From: Melastoma dodecandrum | Taxonomy: Eukaryota > Streptophyta > Magnoliopsida > Myrtales > Melastomataceae | DNA: 64,000 bases | Reading direction: 5' to 3' | Assembly (NCBI GenBank): GCA_029817715.1 | Contig: JARUPY010000136.1 | Coordinates: 51,629-115,628, forward strand | The notes under the pieces: generated by a model | Databases searched by the model: none | What the model saw: the letters and a program-made list of their open reading frames with translations, nothing else | Told to the model about the DNA's origin: nothing | Shown: positions 32,021-41,111 of the stretch, piece after piece | Layout: every line of letters begins with the position of its first letter | How positions within the stretch are numbered: position 1 is the stretch's first letter | Program-made: the position numbers and the translations under genes

Positions 32021-32731
32021 GTGTCACCCTCCCCCGCGCCCTCCCCGGCCGACCTCGCGCACGCGACGGGCCCGGTGACGCTGGCCGGCGGGAGCCACCC
32101 GGACGACGTCGCCGCCGACGTGCCCGCGCCGCCCGCCCGGACGCTGCTCGTCTGGGACGCCCCGAAACATGGACATGAGCCTCGGCTCGCTCCTCGGCGC
32201 CCGGCCCACCTCGGCGTTCCGGCCGCGCTTCGACGCGGTCGGCCGGTGGCTGCTCGGCCTGGCGGGGCCGGAGGGTCTCGCCGAGGCGACGGTGTTCACC
32301 AACGTCGTCCCGGGTTCCACCGAGATCGTGCGGCCCTGGGTCGAGGCGCTGCGCAACGTCGGCTTCGCGGTGTTCGCCAAGCCCAAGGTCGCCGAGGACT
32401 CCGACGTCGACGAGGACATGCTCGCCCACATCGAGGCGCGCCGCGTCGAGGGCGGCCTGGAGCACGTCGTGGTGGCGTCCGGCGACGGTGCGTGCCTTCC
32501 GCGAGGCCGCTCGAGGCCCTCGTCGAGCAGGGCGTCCGGGTCACGGTCATCGGGTTCCGCGAGTACGCCGCGTTCGTTCGCCGTCGCCTCCGAGGTGGTG
32601 GCCTTCCTCGACCTCGAGGACATCGAGGGCGTGTTCCGCGAGCCGCTGCCGCGCGTCAGCCTCGACACGCTGCCCGCCGGTGGTGCGTGGCTGCAGCCGC
32701 TGCGCTCGCTGCGGTCGCTGCTGGCCGGTAG
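32021..32731 (+). CDS. NYN-domain (PIN-like) ribonuclease family protein
   Basis: NYN/LabA-DUF88-like protein with a PIN-like nuclease fold. The first acidic site is in TLLVWDAPNMDMSLGSLL (read across an indel near 32168). It continues EATVFTNVVPGSTEIVRPWV, RNVGFAVFAKPKVAEDSDVD, EHVVVASGDG and VRVTVIGFREYAAF, ending around RVSLDTLPAGGAWLQPLRSL. Conserved Asp residues (WDAPN, DSDVDEDM, SGDG) match the metal site of the family. The start is GTG 32021. Other indels near 32495, 32515 and 32575. The stop is placed at the TAG 32729-32731, which needs one more indel. A strong hairpin follows. Confidence 0.75.
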   Translation: MSPSPAPSPADLAHATGPVTLAGGSHPDDVAADVPAPPARTLLVWDAPKHGHEPRLAPRRPAHLGVPAALRRGRPVAARPGGAGGSRRGDGVHQRRPGFHRDRAALGRGAAQRRLRGVRQAQGRRGLRRRRGHARPHRGAPRRGRPGARRGGVRRRCVPSARPLEALVEQGVRVTVIGFREYAAFVRRRLRGGGLPRPRGHRGRVPRAAAARQPRHAARRWCVAAAAALAAVAAGR

Positions 32732-32754
32732 TCCCCCCTGCCTGTGGCAGGAAA

Positions 32755-32789
32755 GCGTCGTTGCTGTCCCCCAGTGGCAGCAACGACGC
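32755..32789. terminator. Perfect 12-bp hairpin downstream of the NYN gene
   Basis: GCGTCGTTGCTG (32755-32766), an 11-base loop, and CAGCAACGACGC (32778-32789) form an uninterrupted stem. A smaller hairpin, CCTG...CAGG, precedes it at about 32737-32751. It lies between the NYN gene and the next gene's ribosome-binding site at 32798. Probably an intrinsic terminator, or an RNA stability element, since the downstream gene is in the same orientation. Confidence 0.65.
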
Positions 32790-32809
32790 ATCGTCAGGTG
32801 GGAGGTTCC

Positions 32810-33331
32810 GTGGACCTGCCCGAGCACTGGGAACGACCGCGGCCGAGCGTGCCCGGCCGCACGCCGGCCGACGACCTCGTCGCCCGTCCCACCGACCGCT
32901 GGACCCGCGGCGCCACCAGCACGGCCGACCCCGCCGCGCTGTGGCGGTGGCTGTGCCAGCTCACGGTCGCGCCCTACAGCTACGACCTGATCGACAACCT
33001 CGGGCGCCGCAGCCCCCGCACCCTGACCCCGGGCGCCGACGACCTGCACGTGGGGCAAACGGCTGCTGATCGTCTTCGTGGTCGACTCGTTCGTCCCCGC
33101 GAGCACCTGACGATCCGGCGCCGGACGACGAGCGGGCCGATCGGCGAGTTCGCGGTCACCTACGCCGTGCACGACGACCCGGCCGGCTCGCGGCTGACCG
33201 CGACCGTCGTGCTCGACGGGACCCGTCCCGTCGTCGGGAAGGGGCTGGCGTGGGGCGACCTCGTGATGATGCGCCGGCAGCCTGACCCTTCTGTGCGCCC
33301 TCGCGGCGCGCTGATCAGACTGGTCGCATGA
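32810..33331 (+). CDS. SRPBCC-like (polyketide cyclase/START fold) protein
   Basis: Starts at GTG 32810 behind GGTGGGAGG. The sequence VDLPEHWERPRPSVPGRTPA, then DPAALWRWLCQLTVAPYSYD, LIDNLGRRSPRTLTPGADDL, EHLTIRRRTTSGPIGEFAVT and DDPAGSRLTATVVL is typical of an actinobacterial SRPBCC ligand-binding fold, with WLCQLxVAPYSYDxIDNxGRRSP as a recurring block. The stop TGA at 33331 overlaps the ATG of the amidohydrolase gene, so they are coupled. One compensated indel pair lies near 33055-33100. The ligand is unknown. About 173 residues. Confidence 0.65.
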   Translation: MDLPEHWERPRPSVPGRTPADDLVARPTDRWTRGATSTADPAALWRWLCQLTVAPYSYDLIDNLGRRSPRTLTPGADDLHVGQTAADRLRGRLVRPREHLTIRRRTTSGPIGEFAVTYAVHDDPAGSRLTATVVLDGTRPVVGKGLAWGDLVMMRRQPDPSVRPRGALIRLVA

Positions 33332-34651
33332 CCGCGCGCCGTCTCTCCGCCCCCCTCGTCCTGACCTGCGACGGGGCGGCCCGTGCCGCTGCGGGACGCG
33401 GTCGTGGACGTCGACGACTCGGCCGGATCGGCTACGTCGGGCCGGGTCGCAGGCCCCGGCGACCGACGCGCCCGTGACCCACTGCGGCGGGCTGCTCATG
33501 CCGGGGCTGGTGAACACCCACGCGCACACCCCGCTCGGCGCTGCTGCGCGGGATGGGCGGGGACCTGCCGCTCATGCGCTGGCTCACCGAGGTGGTGTGG
33601 CCGGCGGAGGCGCGCGCCTCGACGCCGCCGACGTGCGGACGGGGCATGCTCGCGGGCGGGGCTGAGATGCTGCGCGCCGGCGTCACCACGTCGACCGAGA
33701 TGTACTTCTGGGCCGACACCGTCGTCGAGGCGGTGCTCGAGCTCGGCTCCCGCGTGATCATGACGCCGGGCATCATCACCGCGCCCGGGATGGACCGGCT
33801 CGGCACGTGGGAGGAGATGCGCGACGGCGTCTCCCGCTGGATCGACGCCGACGGCCTGCGCTTCGGGCCGGGCGAGCGCGTCGAGCTCGGCTACGGCGCG
33901 CACATCGGCCTACACGCTCTCGGCGGAGGCGGTCGCGACGACGGCGGCCGCGGCCCGCGAGCGGGGGGCGCTGCTGCACATCCACGTCGCGGAGGCGGCC
34001 GGGGAGGACGACGAGGTCCGTGCCGTCTACGGCTCCGTCCCGGCGATGCTGGAGACGACGGGCAGCCTCGGCGGCCGCGTGCTCGCCGCGCACTCCATCC
34101 AGATGTCCGACCAGGACCTGGAGAATCTTCGCCCGGCACGACGTGGCCGTGGCCCACTGCCCGGGGTCGAACGCGAAGCTCGCCGCGGGTGTGGCGCGGG
34201 TCGGGGAGATGCTGACGGCGGGTCTGCGGGTCGGGCTCGGGACCGACTCCCCCGCCTCGAACGACGACCTCGACCTGTGGGAGGAGCAGCGCCTCGCCTC
34301 GCTGTTCGCGCGCCAGCGCGGCGCCGACGCCACCGCGCTCACCGCCGCGGACGTGCTCGCTGCTCGCCACGGCGGGCGGCGCGGATGCGCTGGGCCGCGA
34401 ACGACCTCGGCCGGCCTGCGCCCCGGCGCGTGGGGCGACGTCGTGCACGTCGACCTCGACGACCCGGCCTTCGTCGACCCCCACGACCCGGCCCAGCTGG
34501 TGTCCAACCTCGTGTGGTCGGCGGGGTCGCGGTCGGTGCGCGACGTCTGGGTCGCCGGCGACCCGTTGCTCGCCGATCGGACCCCGGTGCGCGTCGACCC
34601 GGCGGAGATCCTCACGGCCACCGGGCGGCGGGGCGCCGCATCAAGGGGTGA
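33328..34651 (+). CDS. Amidohydrolase (deaminase/chlorohydrolase-like)
   Basis: Metal-dependent hydrolase of the amidohydrolase superfamily, ATZ/TRZ and SAH/MTA deaminase branch. Metal ligands: PGLVNTHAHTPL (HxH) near residue 55, GALLHIHVAEAAGEDDE, VLAAHSIQMSDQDLE, and the GLGTDSPASNDDLDLWEEQR Asp. It also has DVAVAHCPGSNAKLAAG. The start is ATG 33328 and the end RRIKG at 34651. Indels near 33390, 33415, 33445, 33540, 33618, 33905, 34130, 34365 and 34405. About 440 residues, normal. Some neighbouring enzymes are carboxylate-metabolic, but the substrate cannot be read from sequence. Confidence 0.83.
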
Positions 34652-34705
34652 GCGCCCGCCTTCCGGACGGTGCGCCACGTCACGTCCCGTGGCAATCTCG
34701 CGCGC

Positions 34706-36603
34706 ATGAGTGGCGAGTACCGGCAGGCGTACGACCGCAGCATGACCGACCCGAACGGGTTCTGGCGCGAGGCCGCCTCGCTCATCGACTGGTACACCGA
34801 GCCAGAGACGATCATGGACGATTCGGCGCTGCCGTTCTCGCGGTGGTTCGCCGGCGGGGAGCTCAACACCTGCCACCAACGCCCTCGACCGGCACGTCGA
34901 CGCCGGACGGGGTGACCAGGTCGCGCTGATCCACGACTCGCCGTGACCGACTCGCAGCAGCGCTTCACCTACTCCGAGCTGCGCGACCTCGTGGGCCCGG
35001 TTCGCCGGGGTGCTGCGCTCGGTGGGCGTCGGCAAGGGCGACCGCGTGCTCATCTACATGCCGATGGTGCCGGAGGCCGCCGTCGCCATGCTGGCCTGCG
35101 CGCGCATCGGCGCGCCGCACATCGTGGTGTTCGGCGGGTTCGCCGCGCGCGAGCTGGCGGTGCGCATCGACGACGCCCAGCCGACCGCGATCGTCTCGGC
35201 GTCCTGCGGCATCGAGGGCAAGCGGGTCATCGAGTACAAGCCGCTGCTCGACAAGGCCATCGACCTCGCCGAGCACGACCCCGGCCGGTCCATCGTGCTC
35301 CAGCGCCCGCAGTACGAGGCGCCGATGACCGATCGCGACCTCGACTGGGCCGACGCGATGGCGTCCGCCGAGCCCACCGAGTGCGTCCCGGTCGCCGCGA
35401 CCGAGCCGCTCTACGTGCTCTACACCTACGGGGACGACGGGCAAGCCCAAGGGCGTGCAGCGCGACACCGGCGGGCACGCCGTGGCGCTGCGCTGGTCGC
35501 TGCCCGCGATCTACGACGTCGGGCCGGGCGAGGTCATGTTCACCGCCTCCGACGTCGGGTGGGTCGTCGGGCACTCGTACATCGTGTACGCCCCGCTGCT
35601 GGCCGGGTGCACCACCGTGCTGTATGAGGGCAAGCCGGTGGGCACCCCGGACGCGGGCGCGTTCTGGCGGGTGATCGCCGAGCACCACGTCAAGGCGCTG
35701 TTCACCGCACCGACGGCGTTCCGGGGCAATCAAGAAGGAGGACCCCGACGCCAGTGCTCCTGCGGACTACGACATCTCCTCGCTGCAGGACCCTCTTCCT
35801 CGCCGGCGAGCGCCTCGACCCCGAGACCTACCACTGGGCGTCGGAGACGCTCGGCGTGCCGGTGGTCGACCACTGGTGGCAGACCGAGACCGGCTGGCCG
35901 ATCGCGGCTAACCTGCGGGTGCTCGAGCCGATGGAGCTGAAGGCCGGCTCGCCGTCGGTGCCGGTGCCCGGGCTTCCAGGTGGACGTCCTCGACGTCGAC
36001 GGCACGGAGCTGCCGCGCGGGGAGGAGGGCGCCATCGTCATCAAGCTGCCGATGCCGCCCGGCTGCCTGCAGACGCTCTGGCAGGACGACGAGCGCTTCC
36101 GCGAGTCGTACATGTCGCCGCTACGAGGGCTACTACCTGACCGGCGACGGCGGGTACATGGACGAGGACGGCTACCTCTACGTCATGGGCCGGACCGACG
36201 ACGTCATCAACGTCGCCGGGCACCGCCTCTCGACCGGATCGATGGAGGAAATCCTCGCCAGCCACCGCGACGTCGCCGAATGCGCCGTGATCGGCGTGCA
36301 CGACGCGATGAAGGGCCAGGTCCCGCGCGGCTTCGTGGTGCTCAAGGCGGGTGTGACCCGCGGCGAGGACGAGATCGCCCCGGAGCTCGTGGCGCTGGTG
36401 CGCAGCGAGGTCGGCGCCGTCGCCTCGTTCAAGAACGTCGCCGTGGTCCCGGCGCTGCCGAAGACCCGTTCGGCAAGGTGCTGCGCAAGACGATGCGCCA
36501 GATCGCCGACGGCCAGGACGCCATGGTCCCCTCGACGATCGACGACCCCGCGGTGCTCGACACCCTGCGCCCCGGTGCTGCAGAAGGGCCCGCAGGGCGG
36601 CTG
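34706..36603 (+). CDS. prpE: Propionyl-CoA synthetase
   Basis: AMP-forming acyl-CoA synthetase that activates propionate. N-terminal block YRQAYDRSMTDPNGFWREAA, then PHIVVFGGFAARELAVRIDD, the AMP-binding loop (YTYGTTGKPKGVQRDTGG, read across an indel near 35436), DVGWVVGHSYIVYAPLLAG, YEGKPVGTPDAGAFWRV, VVDHWWQTETGWPIA and the adenylate hinge DGYLYVMGRTDDVINVAGHR. The C-terminal catalytic lysine lies in LPKTRSGKVLRK. GHSYIVYAPLLAG favours PrpE over Acs. The end VLQKGPQGG is at 36603. Indels near 34880, 34945, 35000, 35436, 35735, 35790, 35970, 36122, 36470 and 36572. About 630 residues; the lysine is the usual target of sirtuin control. Confidence 0.9.
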
Positions 36604-36630
36604 ACGCCGCTGACCCGTTCCGAGCGAAGA

Positions 36631-36669
36631 GCGCCCCTTACCGTCGATCTATCCGACGGAAGGGGCCCT
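36631..36669. terminator. Stem-loop terminator between prpE and the SDR gene
   Basis: GCGCCCCTTACCGTCG, a seven-base loop, then CGACGGAAGGGGCCC pair through CCGTCG/CGACGG and CCCCTT/AAGGGG with one bulge. It sits between convergent stops at 36603 and 36690, so it probably serves both genes. Confidence 0.7.
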
Positions 36670-36689
36670 TCACGCTCGATCCGGGGGGG

Positions 36690-37533
36690 CTACTCGCCCT
36701 CGGGGAAGTCCGCCCCGCGGGCGACCTGCTCCCAGGCGGCCGCCTCGTCGATGCGCTGCGACCAGAGCTTCGGCGCGAGATCGGCGGCGGCGTTGCCGAG
36801 CAGCAGGCGGAGCGGGGGCGCGTCGGACGCGACGACCTGGCGCATCGCCTCGGCGGCCCGCCGCGGGTCACCGGGCTGCGTGAAGGCGCCGCGGCCGTCC
36901 ATCGCCTCGCGACGGGCGGCGAGGGCCTCGTCGTACTCGGGCATCGGGGTCGCCCGCACCATCGACCCGCCGTTCCAGTCGGTGCGGAACGGGCCCGGCT
37001 CGATGATGGTCACGTGGATGCCGAAGCCGGCGACCTCCTGCGCCAGGGACTCGCTCATCCCCTCCAGGCCCCACTTCGTCGCGTGGTAGAGCCCGGTGTT
37101 GGGGAACGCGCCGACGCCGCCCACCGACGAGATCGGGAGGATGTGGCCAGACCCCTGCGCGCGCATCGTGGGCAGCACGGCCTGCATCGACCACAGCGCG
37201 CCGAAGAGGTTCACCTCGATCTGGTCGCGCGCCTCGGCCTCGGAGACCTCCTCGACGCCACCGCCGAGGCCGTACCCGGCGTTGGCCACCAGCACGTCGA
37301 TCCGCCCGACCTGCTCCGCGGCCTCGCGCACGACGCGGAACGTGGCGTCCCCGGTCGGTGACGTCCAGGTCCTTCGCCACGAGCCGGTCACCGTGGGCGC
37401 CGCGCAGGTCGTCCAGCGACGACGCCTTGCGCGCGGTCGCCACGACGGTGTCGCCCGCCTCGAGGCACACCTCGACCAGCGCCCTCCCGAGCCCGCGGGA
37501 GGCGCCGGTCACCAGCCACACTCGTTCGCTCAT
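36690..37533 (-). CDS. SDR-family oxidoreductase
   Basis: Classical short-chain dehydrogenase/reductase. The NAD(P) site is VWLVTGASRGLGRALVE near residues 4-20 (TGxxxGxG). It continues GDTVVATARKASSLDDLRG, VLVANAGYGLGGGVEE, the catalytic Ser in ILPISSVGGVGAFPNTG and the YxxxK pair in LYHATKWGLEGMSESLAQEV. After VTIIEPGPFRTDWNGGSM it ends in a long C-terminal extension to WEQVARGADFPEGE. The ARKAS after beta-2 suggests NADP preference. One indel near 37365 splits it. The start is ATG 37533. About 280 residues. The substrate is unknown. Confidence 0.88.
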
Positions 37534-37578
37534 GCAACCGGTCTACCCCGTCGGACCCCGGCGACACCGCGCCGAAGC

Positions 37579-38383
37579 TCACGCCGGCGTCGGGATCAGC
37601 CCGCGCGACCCAGCCGTCGTCGGGAAGCTTGCCCCGCCGTAGCCGATGTAGTTGCCCGAGGAGTTGCGCAGGCCGCCGTCCAGCACGGCGTCGAGGCCGT
37701 GGTTGGCGATCATCGTGCGCACGCCGGCGGTGATGTTGGCGACCGGGTCGTAGATGCCCCGGTCGGCCAGCGACGGCAGGACCGCGTTGCGGAACGTCGT
37801 GTCGATGAGCTGCATGAGGCCCTTCGACGGGGTGCCCGCGGCGGCGTTGGAGTCCCAGTTGTTGATCGCGCGGGGGTTGCCCGTGGACTCGCGCATGATG
37901 ATCTGCTTGACACCCGGGGGCCAGCTTCTGCGGCAGGCCCATCAGCCCGAGCGCCTTCGCGATCTGGCCGTTGAGCGTGTCGTCGTTGCCGGCGGCGTAG
38001 GGGCGGCCGAACTCGACCGGCCCGTTCTCCGCGCGACCGTCATCGCCTTCTGCAGGTCGTCCGCGCCGGTGTCGGCGGTCCGCGCGGCGGCGTCGAGGTC
38101 GGCGCCGGACATCGCCACGGTGGTGACGTCGCTGATCGCCGAGGTCGCGGTCGCGGCGGGGCGGGCCGTCGGGCCCTGCTGCGAGGCCAGCGCCATCTGC
38201 GCCGCGGAGAGCTGCGAGGTGCCCGGGTCGGCGTCGGCGGTGTGCGTGGTGTCGAACGCCTGCACCGCGGGCACGACCGCGCCGGCGGCCACGGCCGCGA
38301 CCAGGATCTTCCCCGAGGTGGCGCCGGAGAGGCCACGCGACGCCCGCGGGCGGGCCGGGCGGCGCGGGGTTCCAGACCGTCAC
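37579..38383 (-). CDS. Secreted/anchored SLT-domain lytic transglycosylase-like protein
   Basis: Peptidoglycan-active protein with an N-terminal signal-anchor (KILVAAVAAGAVVPAVQAF) and a C-terminal SLT domain. The catalytic Glu is in MRESTGNPRAINNWDSNAAA, followed by GTPSKGLMQLIDTTFRNAVL, YDPVANITAGVRTMIAN and GNYIGYGG. The middle is Ala/Thr/Gln-rich (SQLSAAQMALASQQGPTARP). It ends FPTTAGSRGLIPTPA-like at 37579. The start is GTG 38383 (VTVWNPAPPG); indels near 38360, 38030 and 37918. About 265 residues. SLT proteins of this type in actinobacteria remodel the cell wall; 540 gene-free bases lie upstream. Confidence 0.75.
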
Positions 38384-38926
38384 GCGCGAGGCATGGCGGC
38401 GAGCGGGCGCATCGGGGCCGGAGCGGCGAACGCGGGTGTGTAGCCGAGGCCGGGAGCGGGTAGCCCGATGACCGGAGACAGGAGACCCGTGTCGCGCCAC
38501 GTGTTCACCCTTCGCCGCAGGGAACGGCACGACGAGGTCGCTGGGGAGCGGTGGCATCGGCGTGATGCCGTGACCTCGTCGTGATCTGGACCGCCGGAAC
38601 ATAGCGGGGTGCGGTCACGGCCGTGGGGAGCGGGTGGCCCGTTTGTGGACAGCCCGGGACGCTCCCGACGACGGGTGCGTCCGACGGATACGTGAGGCGA
38701 CCGGCGGTCGCGGCACCACGATCGGTTCGCGTCCCGGGCCCGGTGACCGGCCGTCGTCGCGGGGTCGAGCGGTCCCGGGGGCTCCACGCCGAACGGGCGG
38801 ACGGACCAGCGGTCGGCGAGCGGCGCCGGGACGACCTCCCGGCGAGTCGATCGTGCGTCTCGCCGTGGTCGGGCGCGTCCGGGTGTGTCTGGCCCCGGCG
38901 TCCGGCGCAGCGGCCTCAGGAACCCC
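38384..38926. other. Gene-free stretch upstream of the SLT gene
   Basis: About 540 bases with no convincing coding frame on either strand. A short minus-strand frame ends at 38380, just inside the SLT gene start, and could be a leader peptide, but codon use does not support it strongly. Long leaders are common before cell-wall hydrolase genes in this phylum, often holding c-di-AMP riboswitches; I looked for that fold and could not establish it. The stretch may hold the SLT promoter and leader RNA. Confidence 0.4.
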
Positions 38927-39854
38927 TCAGCCGAGGAGCTCGACCAGCGCGTCCAGCGCGCGGTCGCCCTCCCGCCGCGCCGCGGCGGACACGGCGCCCA
39001 GGCCGAAGAAGCCGTGCACCAGGCCCTCGCCCCGCAGCAGGCGCACCGGCACGCCGGCCGTCCGCCATCGCCTCGGCGTGCGCGACGCCCTCGTCGCGTA
39101 GCGGGTCGAACTCCGCGACCGCGACGACGGCGGGCGCGAGTTCGGCGAGCTCGCCGAGACGGGCGGCCTCGGCGAGGTTGACCGAGGGGTCGGCGTGCGT
39201 GGCCGGGTCGGGCAGGTACCGGGCGTAGAACCAGCGCATGTCGTCCGCCGTCAGGAACGGGCCGTCGGCGTTCTCGCCACGCTGGGGGCGGACATCGTGG
39301 GGTCCAGGCCGGGGTAGAGGAGCAGCTGGCCGTCGAGGCGCGGACCCCAGTCCCGCGCCAGGAGCGCGAGTCCCGCGGCGAGGCCGGCGCCCGCGGAGTC
39401 GCCCCCGACGACGAGCCGTCCCCCGACGTGGGTGGCCGCCCAGCGGAGGGCGGTGTGCGCGTCCTGCAGCGGGGCCGGGTGCGGGTGCTCGGGGGCCAGC
39501 CGGTAGTCGACGGACACCACGCGCGCCCGAGGTGACGACACACCCGACGGGCCGCCGCGTCGGCGGTGTCGAGGTCGCCGACGACCCACCCGCCGCCGTG
39601 CAGCCAGACGACGGTGACGTCCGAGGGGTGATCCGGGGTGTACACGCGGACGACGACGTCGGTGTCGGTGGTGGGTCGGTGACGACGTCGTCGTGGACCT
39701 CGGCCACGGGCAGGTCGTCCGCGCCCCGTCGCAGCAGGGCGAGTTCGCGGTAGTTCCGGCGGGCCTCCTCGGGCGTGTCCCGGGTGATCGGCAGCCACCC
39801 GTCGGCCTCGAGCTTCTCGATCCCGGCGGCGAGTTCCGGGTCCAGGGCGGTCAC
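38927..39854 (-). CDS. Alpha/beta hydrolase, hormone-sensitive-lipase type
   Basis: Carboxylesterase/lipase of the HSL group. The oxyanion motif is [18 protein letters not shown], the nucleophile elbow is [17 protein letters not shown], and the middle contains [20 protein letters not shown] and [12 protein letters not shown]. Later [16 protein letters not shown] holds the catalytic-Asp region. After correction it ends [11 protein letters not shown] 38927-38929. The start is GTG 39854 ([20 protein letters not shown]). Indels near 39680, 39530, 39290, 39060 and 39000. About 305 residues, normal. Acts on short-chain esters in related proteins; the substrate is unknown here. Confidence 0.83.
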
Positions 39855-39935
39855 GGGCCGACCCTGGCACGGACGACGACGGCCCGCCTCCGGATGTCCG
39901 GGCGACGGGCCGCTGACCTGCGCTGATCTCCGTGG

Positions 39936-40006
39936 AGCGGGTGACGGGAATCGAACCCGCACTGTCAGCTTGGGAAGCTGATGTTCTGCCATTGAACTAC
40001 GCTCGC
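39936..40006 (-). tRNA. tRNA-Gly (anticodon CCC)
   Basis: Read on the minus strand: D-arm GTTCAATGGCAGAAC, anticodon stem TCAGC with loop TTCCCAA and GCTGA (anticodon CCC), T-arm GCGGGTTCGATTCCCGT, discriminator T and a following CC. No 3' CCA is fully encoded. The 5' acceptor strand GCGAGCG against CACCCGC leaves two A-C mismatches where relatives have GCGGGTG; these are either sequencing errors or substitutions. All other arms pair perfectly. Confidence 0.9.
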
Positions 40007-40276
40007 CTGCTTCGATCATCACGATACACCGGGCCGTCGAGCCGACGTGGATCAGGCACCCTCCGGGAACCCGAACGGCCCACGCGGTCCGCAACGACAC
40101 GCGTGTAACTCACTTCGGATCACGCTGTGGTCTCAGCGTGATTGCGGCCGAATCGGTGACGTCCGTGTGATCCGATTGCGCCCAAGCGGTAGTCCTGCGG
40201 CACGTGTCTGTCCTGCTGAGACGATGTGGTGTGTGCTGTTCTCGTGGGTAGCGCGGACCAGAGCGGGGAGGTGCCC

Positions 40277-41016
40277 ATGACTCTCGGTGAGCACCTTGAC
40301 CCGGATCTCACTCCGGACGTGGCCGAACTGCTGATCATCGTGGCCCGGTGGAGGACGCCCGGGCGCTCGCGCCGTTGGGCCGTCCGGGGGACGCTCCGAC
40401 GAGCCGGTCACCCCGGTCCTCGTCGCGACCGGTCCCGGACCCCCTCGGTGTGGACGCCGCGCTCGACGACCTCGATGCCCGCCGGGCGCCTGTTGCTCAT
40501 CCTGGACGGACCCACGCGAGGGCTGGGCCGAGGAGGCCGCTCCGCCTGGTCGTCCGTCTCGACGCGCTCGTCGCGGGCGAGCCGCCCGCCGGCGTCGTCG
40601 TCCGGGGCGGGTCGGAGGCGGCGCTCGCGGCCGCCCGCTGTGCGGTCGCCGTCGGCGTGCCGCTGCTCCACCTGCCCGTGCCCGCCGCCGACGCGCGAGC
40701 GGCCGCGACCGCCCGCGCTCGTCGCCGGGCTCGCCACCTGGCAGAGCTCGCCCGAGGGCGGGCCTGCCCGTACCCGACCGAGATCGACCTCCTCGTGCAC
40801 CGGCGCTCGCGCCCGGCCGGCTCCCGGCCGCGGCACGCGAGCGACCCCAACGTCGTCCGGATTGCCGGCGGGCCGCAGTGCCCGCGTCGTCGCTCTCCGC
40901 CTGACGCTGTTCCGCACGGCCAGACTGCTCCACTCGGCCGTACGTGTTGCTCCGAAGAGCACGGATCCACTCGGCGTCCGCCCGGAAAGCTGGGCCGCGT
41001 ACCCGGAAACGGCTAA
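40277..41016 (+). CDS. Unrecognised protein upstream of the diguanylate cyclase
   Basis: Starts MTLGEHLDPDLTPDVAELLI at ATG 40277 behind GGGGAGG. A segment LVAGEPPAGVVVRGGSEAAL followed by AAARCAVAVGVPLLHLPV has the beta-alpha-beta look of UDP-GlcNAc 2-epimerase-type Rossmann folds (VLVQGDT...ALAA...GVPVAHVEAG), but the protein of about 230 residues is far too short and other epimerase motifs are missing. Indels near 40345, 40410, 40520 and 40860 split it. The gene is followed 95 bases later by a GGDEF gene in the same direction. I cannot assign a function. Confidence 0.5.
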
Positions 41017-41111
41017 CGTCATGCCGCCGGTGGGGGATGTCCAGCAGGGGAGCGCGCTCGTCGGCCGCTCCCCGCGTGATTCCCGGGGGACATCGGGCCA
41101 GGAGGGTGTGG

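Noticed and set aside
38384..38650. c-di-AMP (ydaO-type) riboswitch before the SLT gene
   Set aside because: A GGTGAAC-like patch is present on the minus strand, but the other conserved blocks and the closing helix could not be found by eye.
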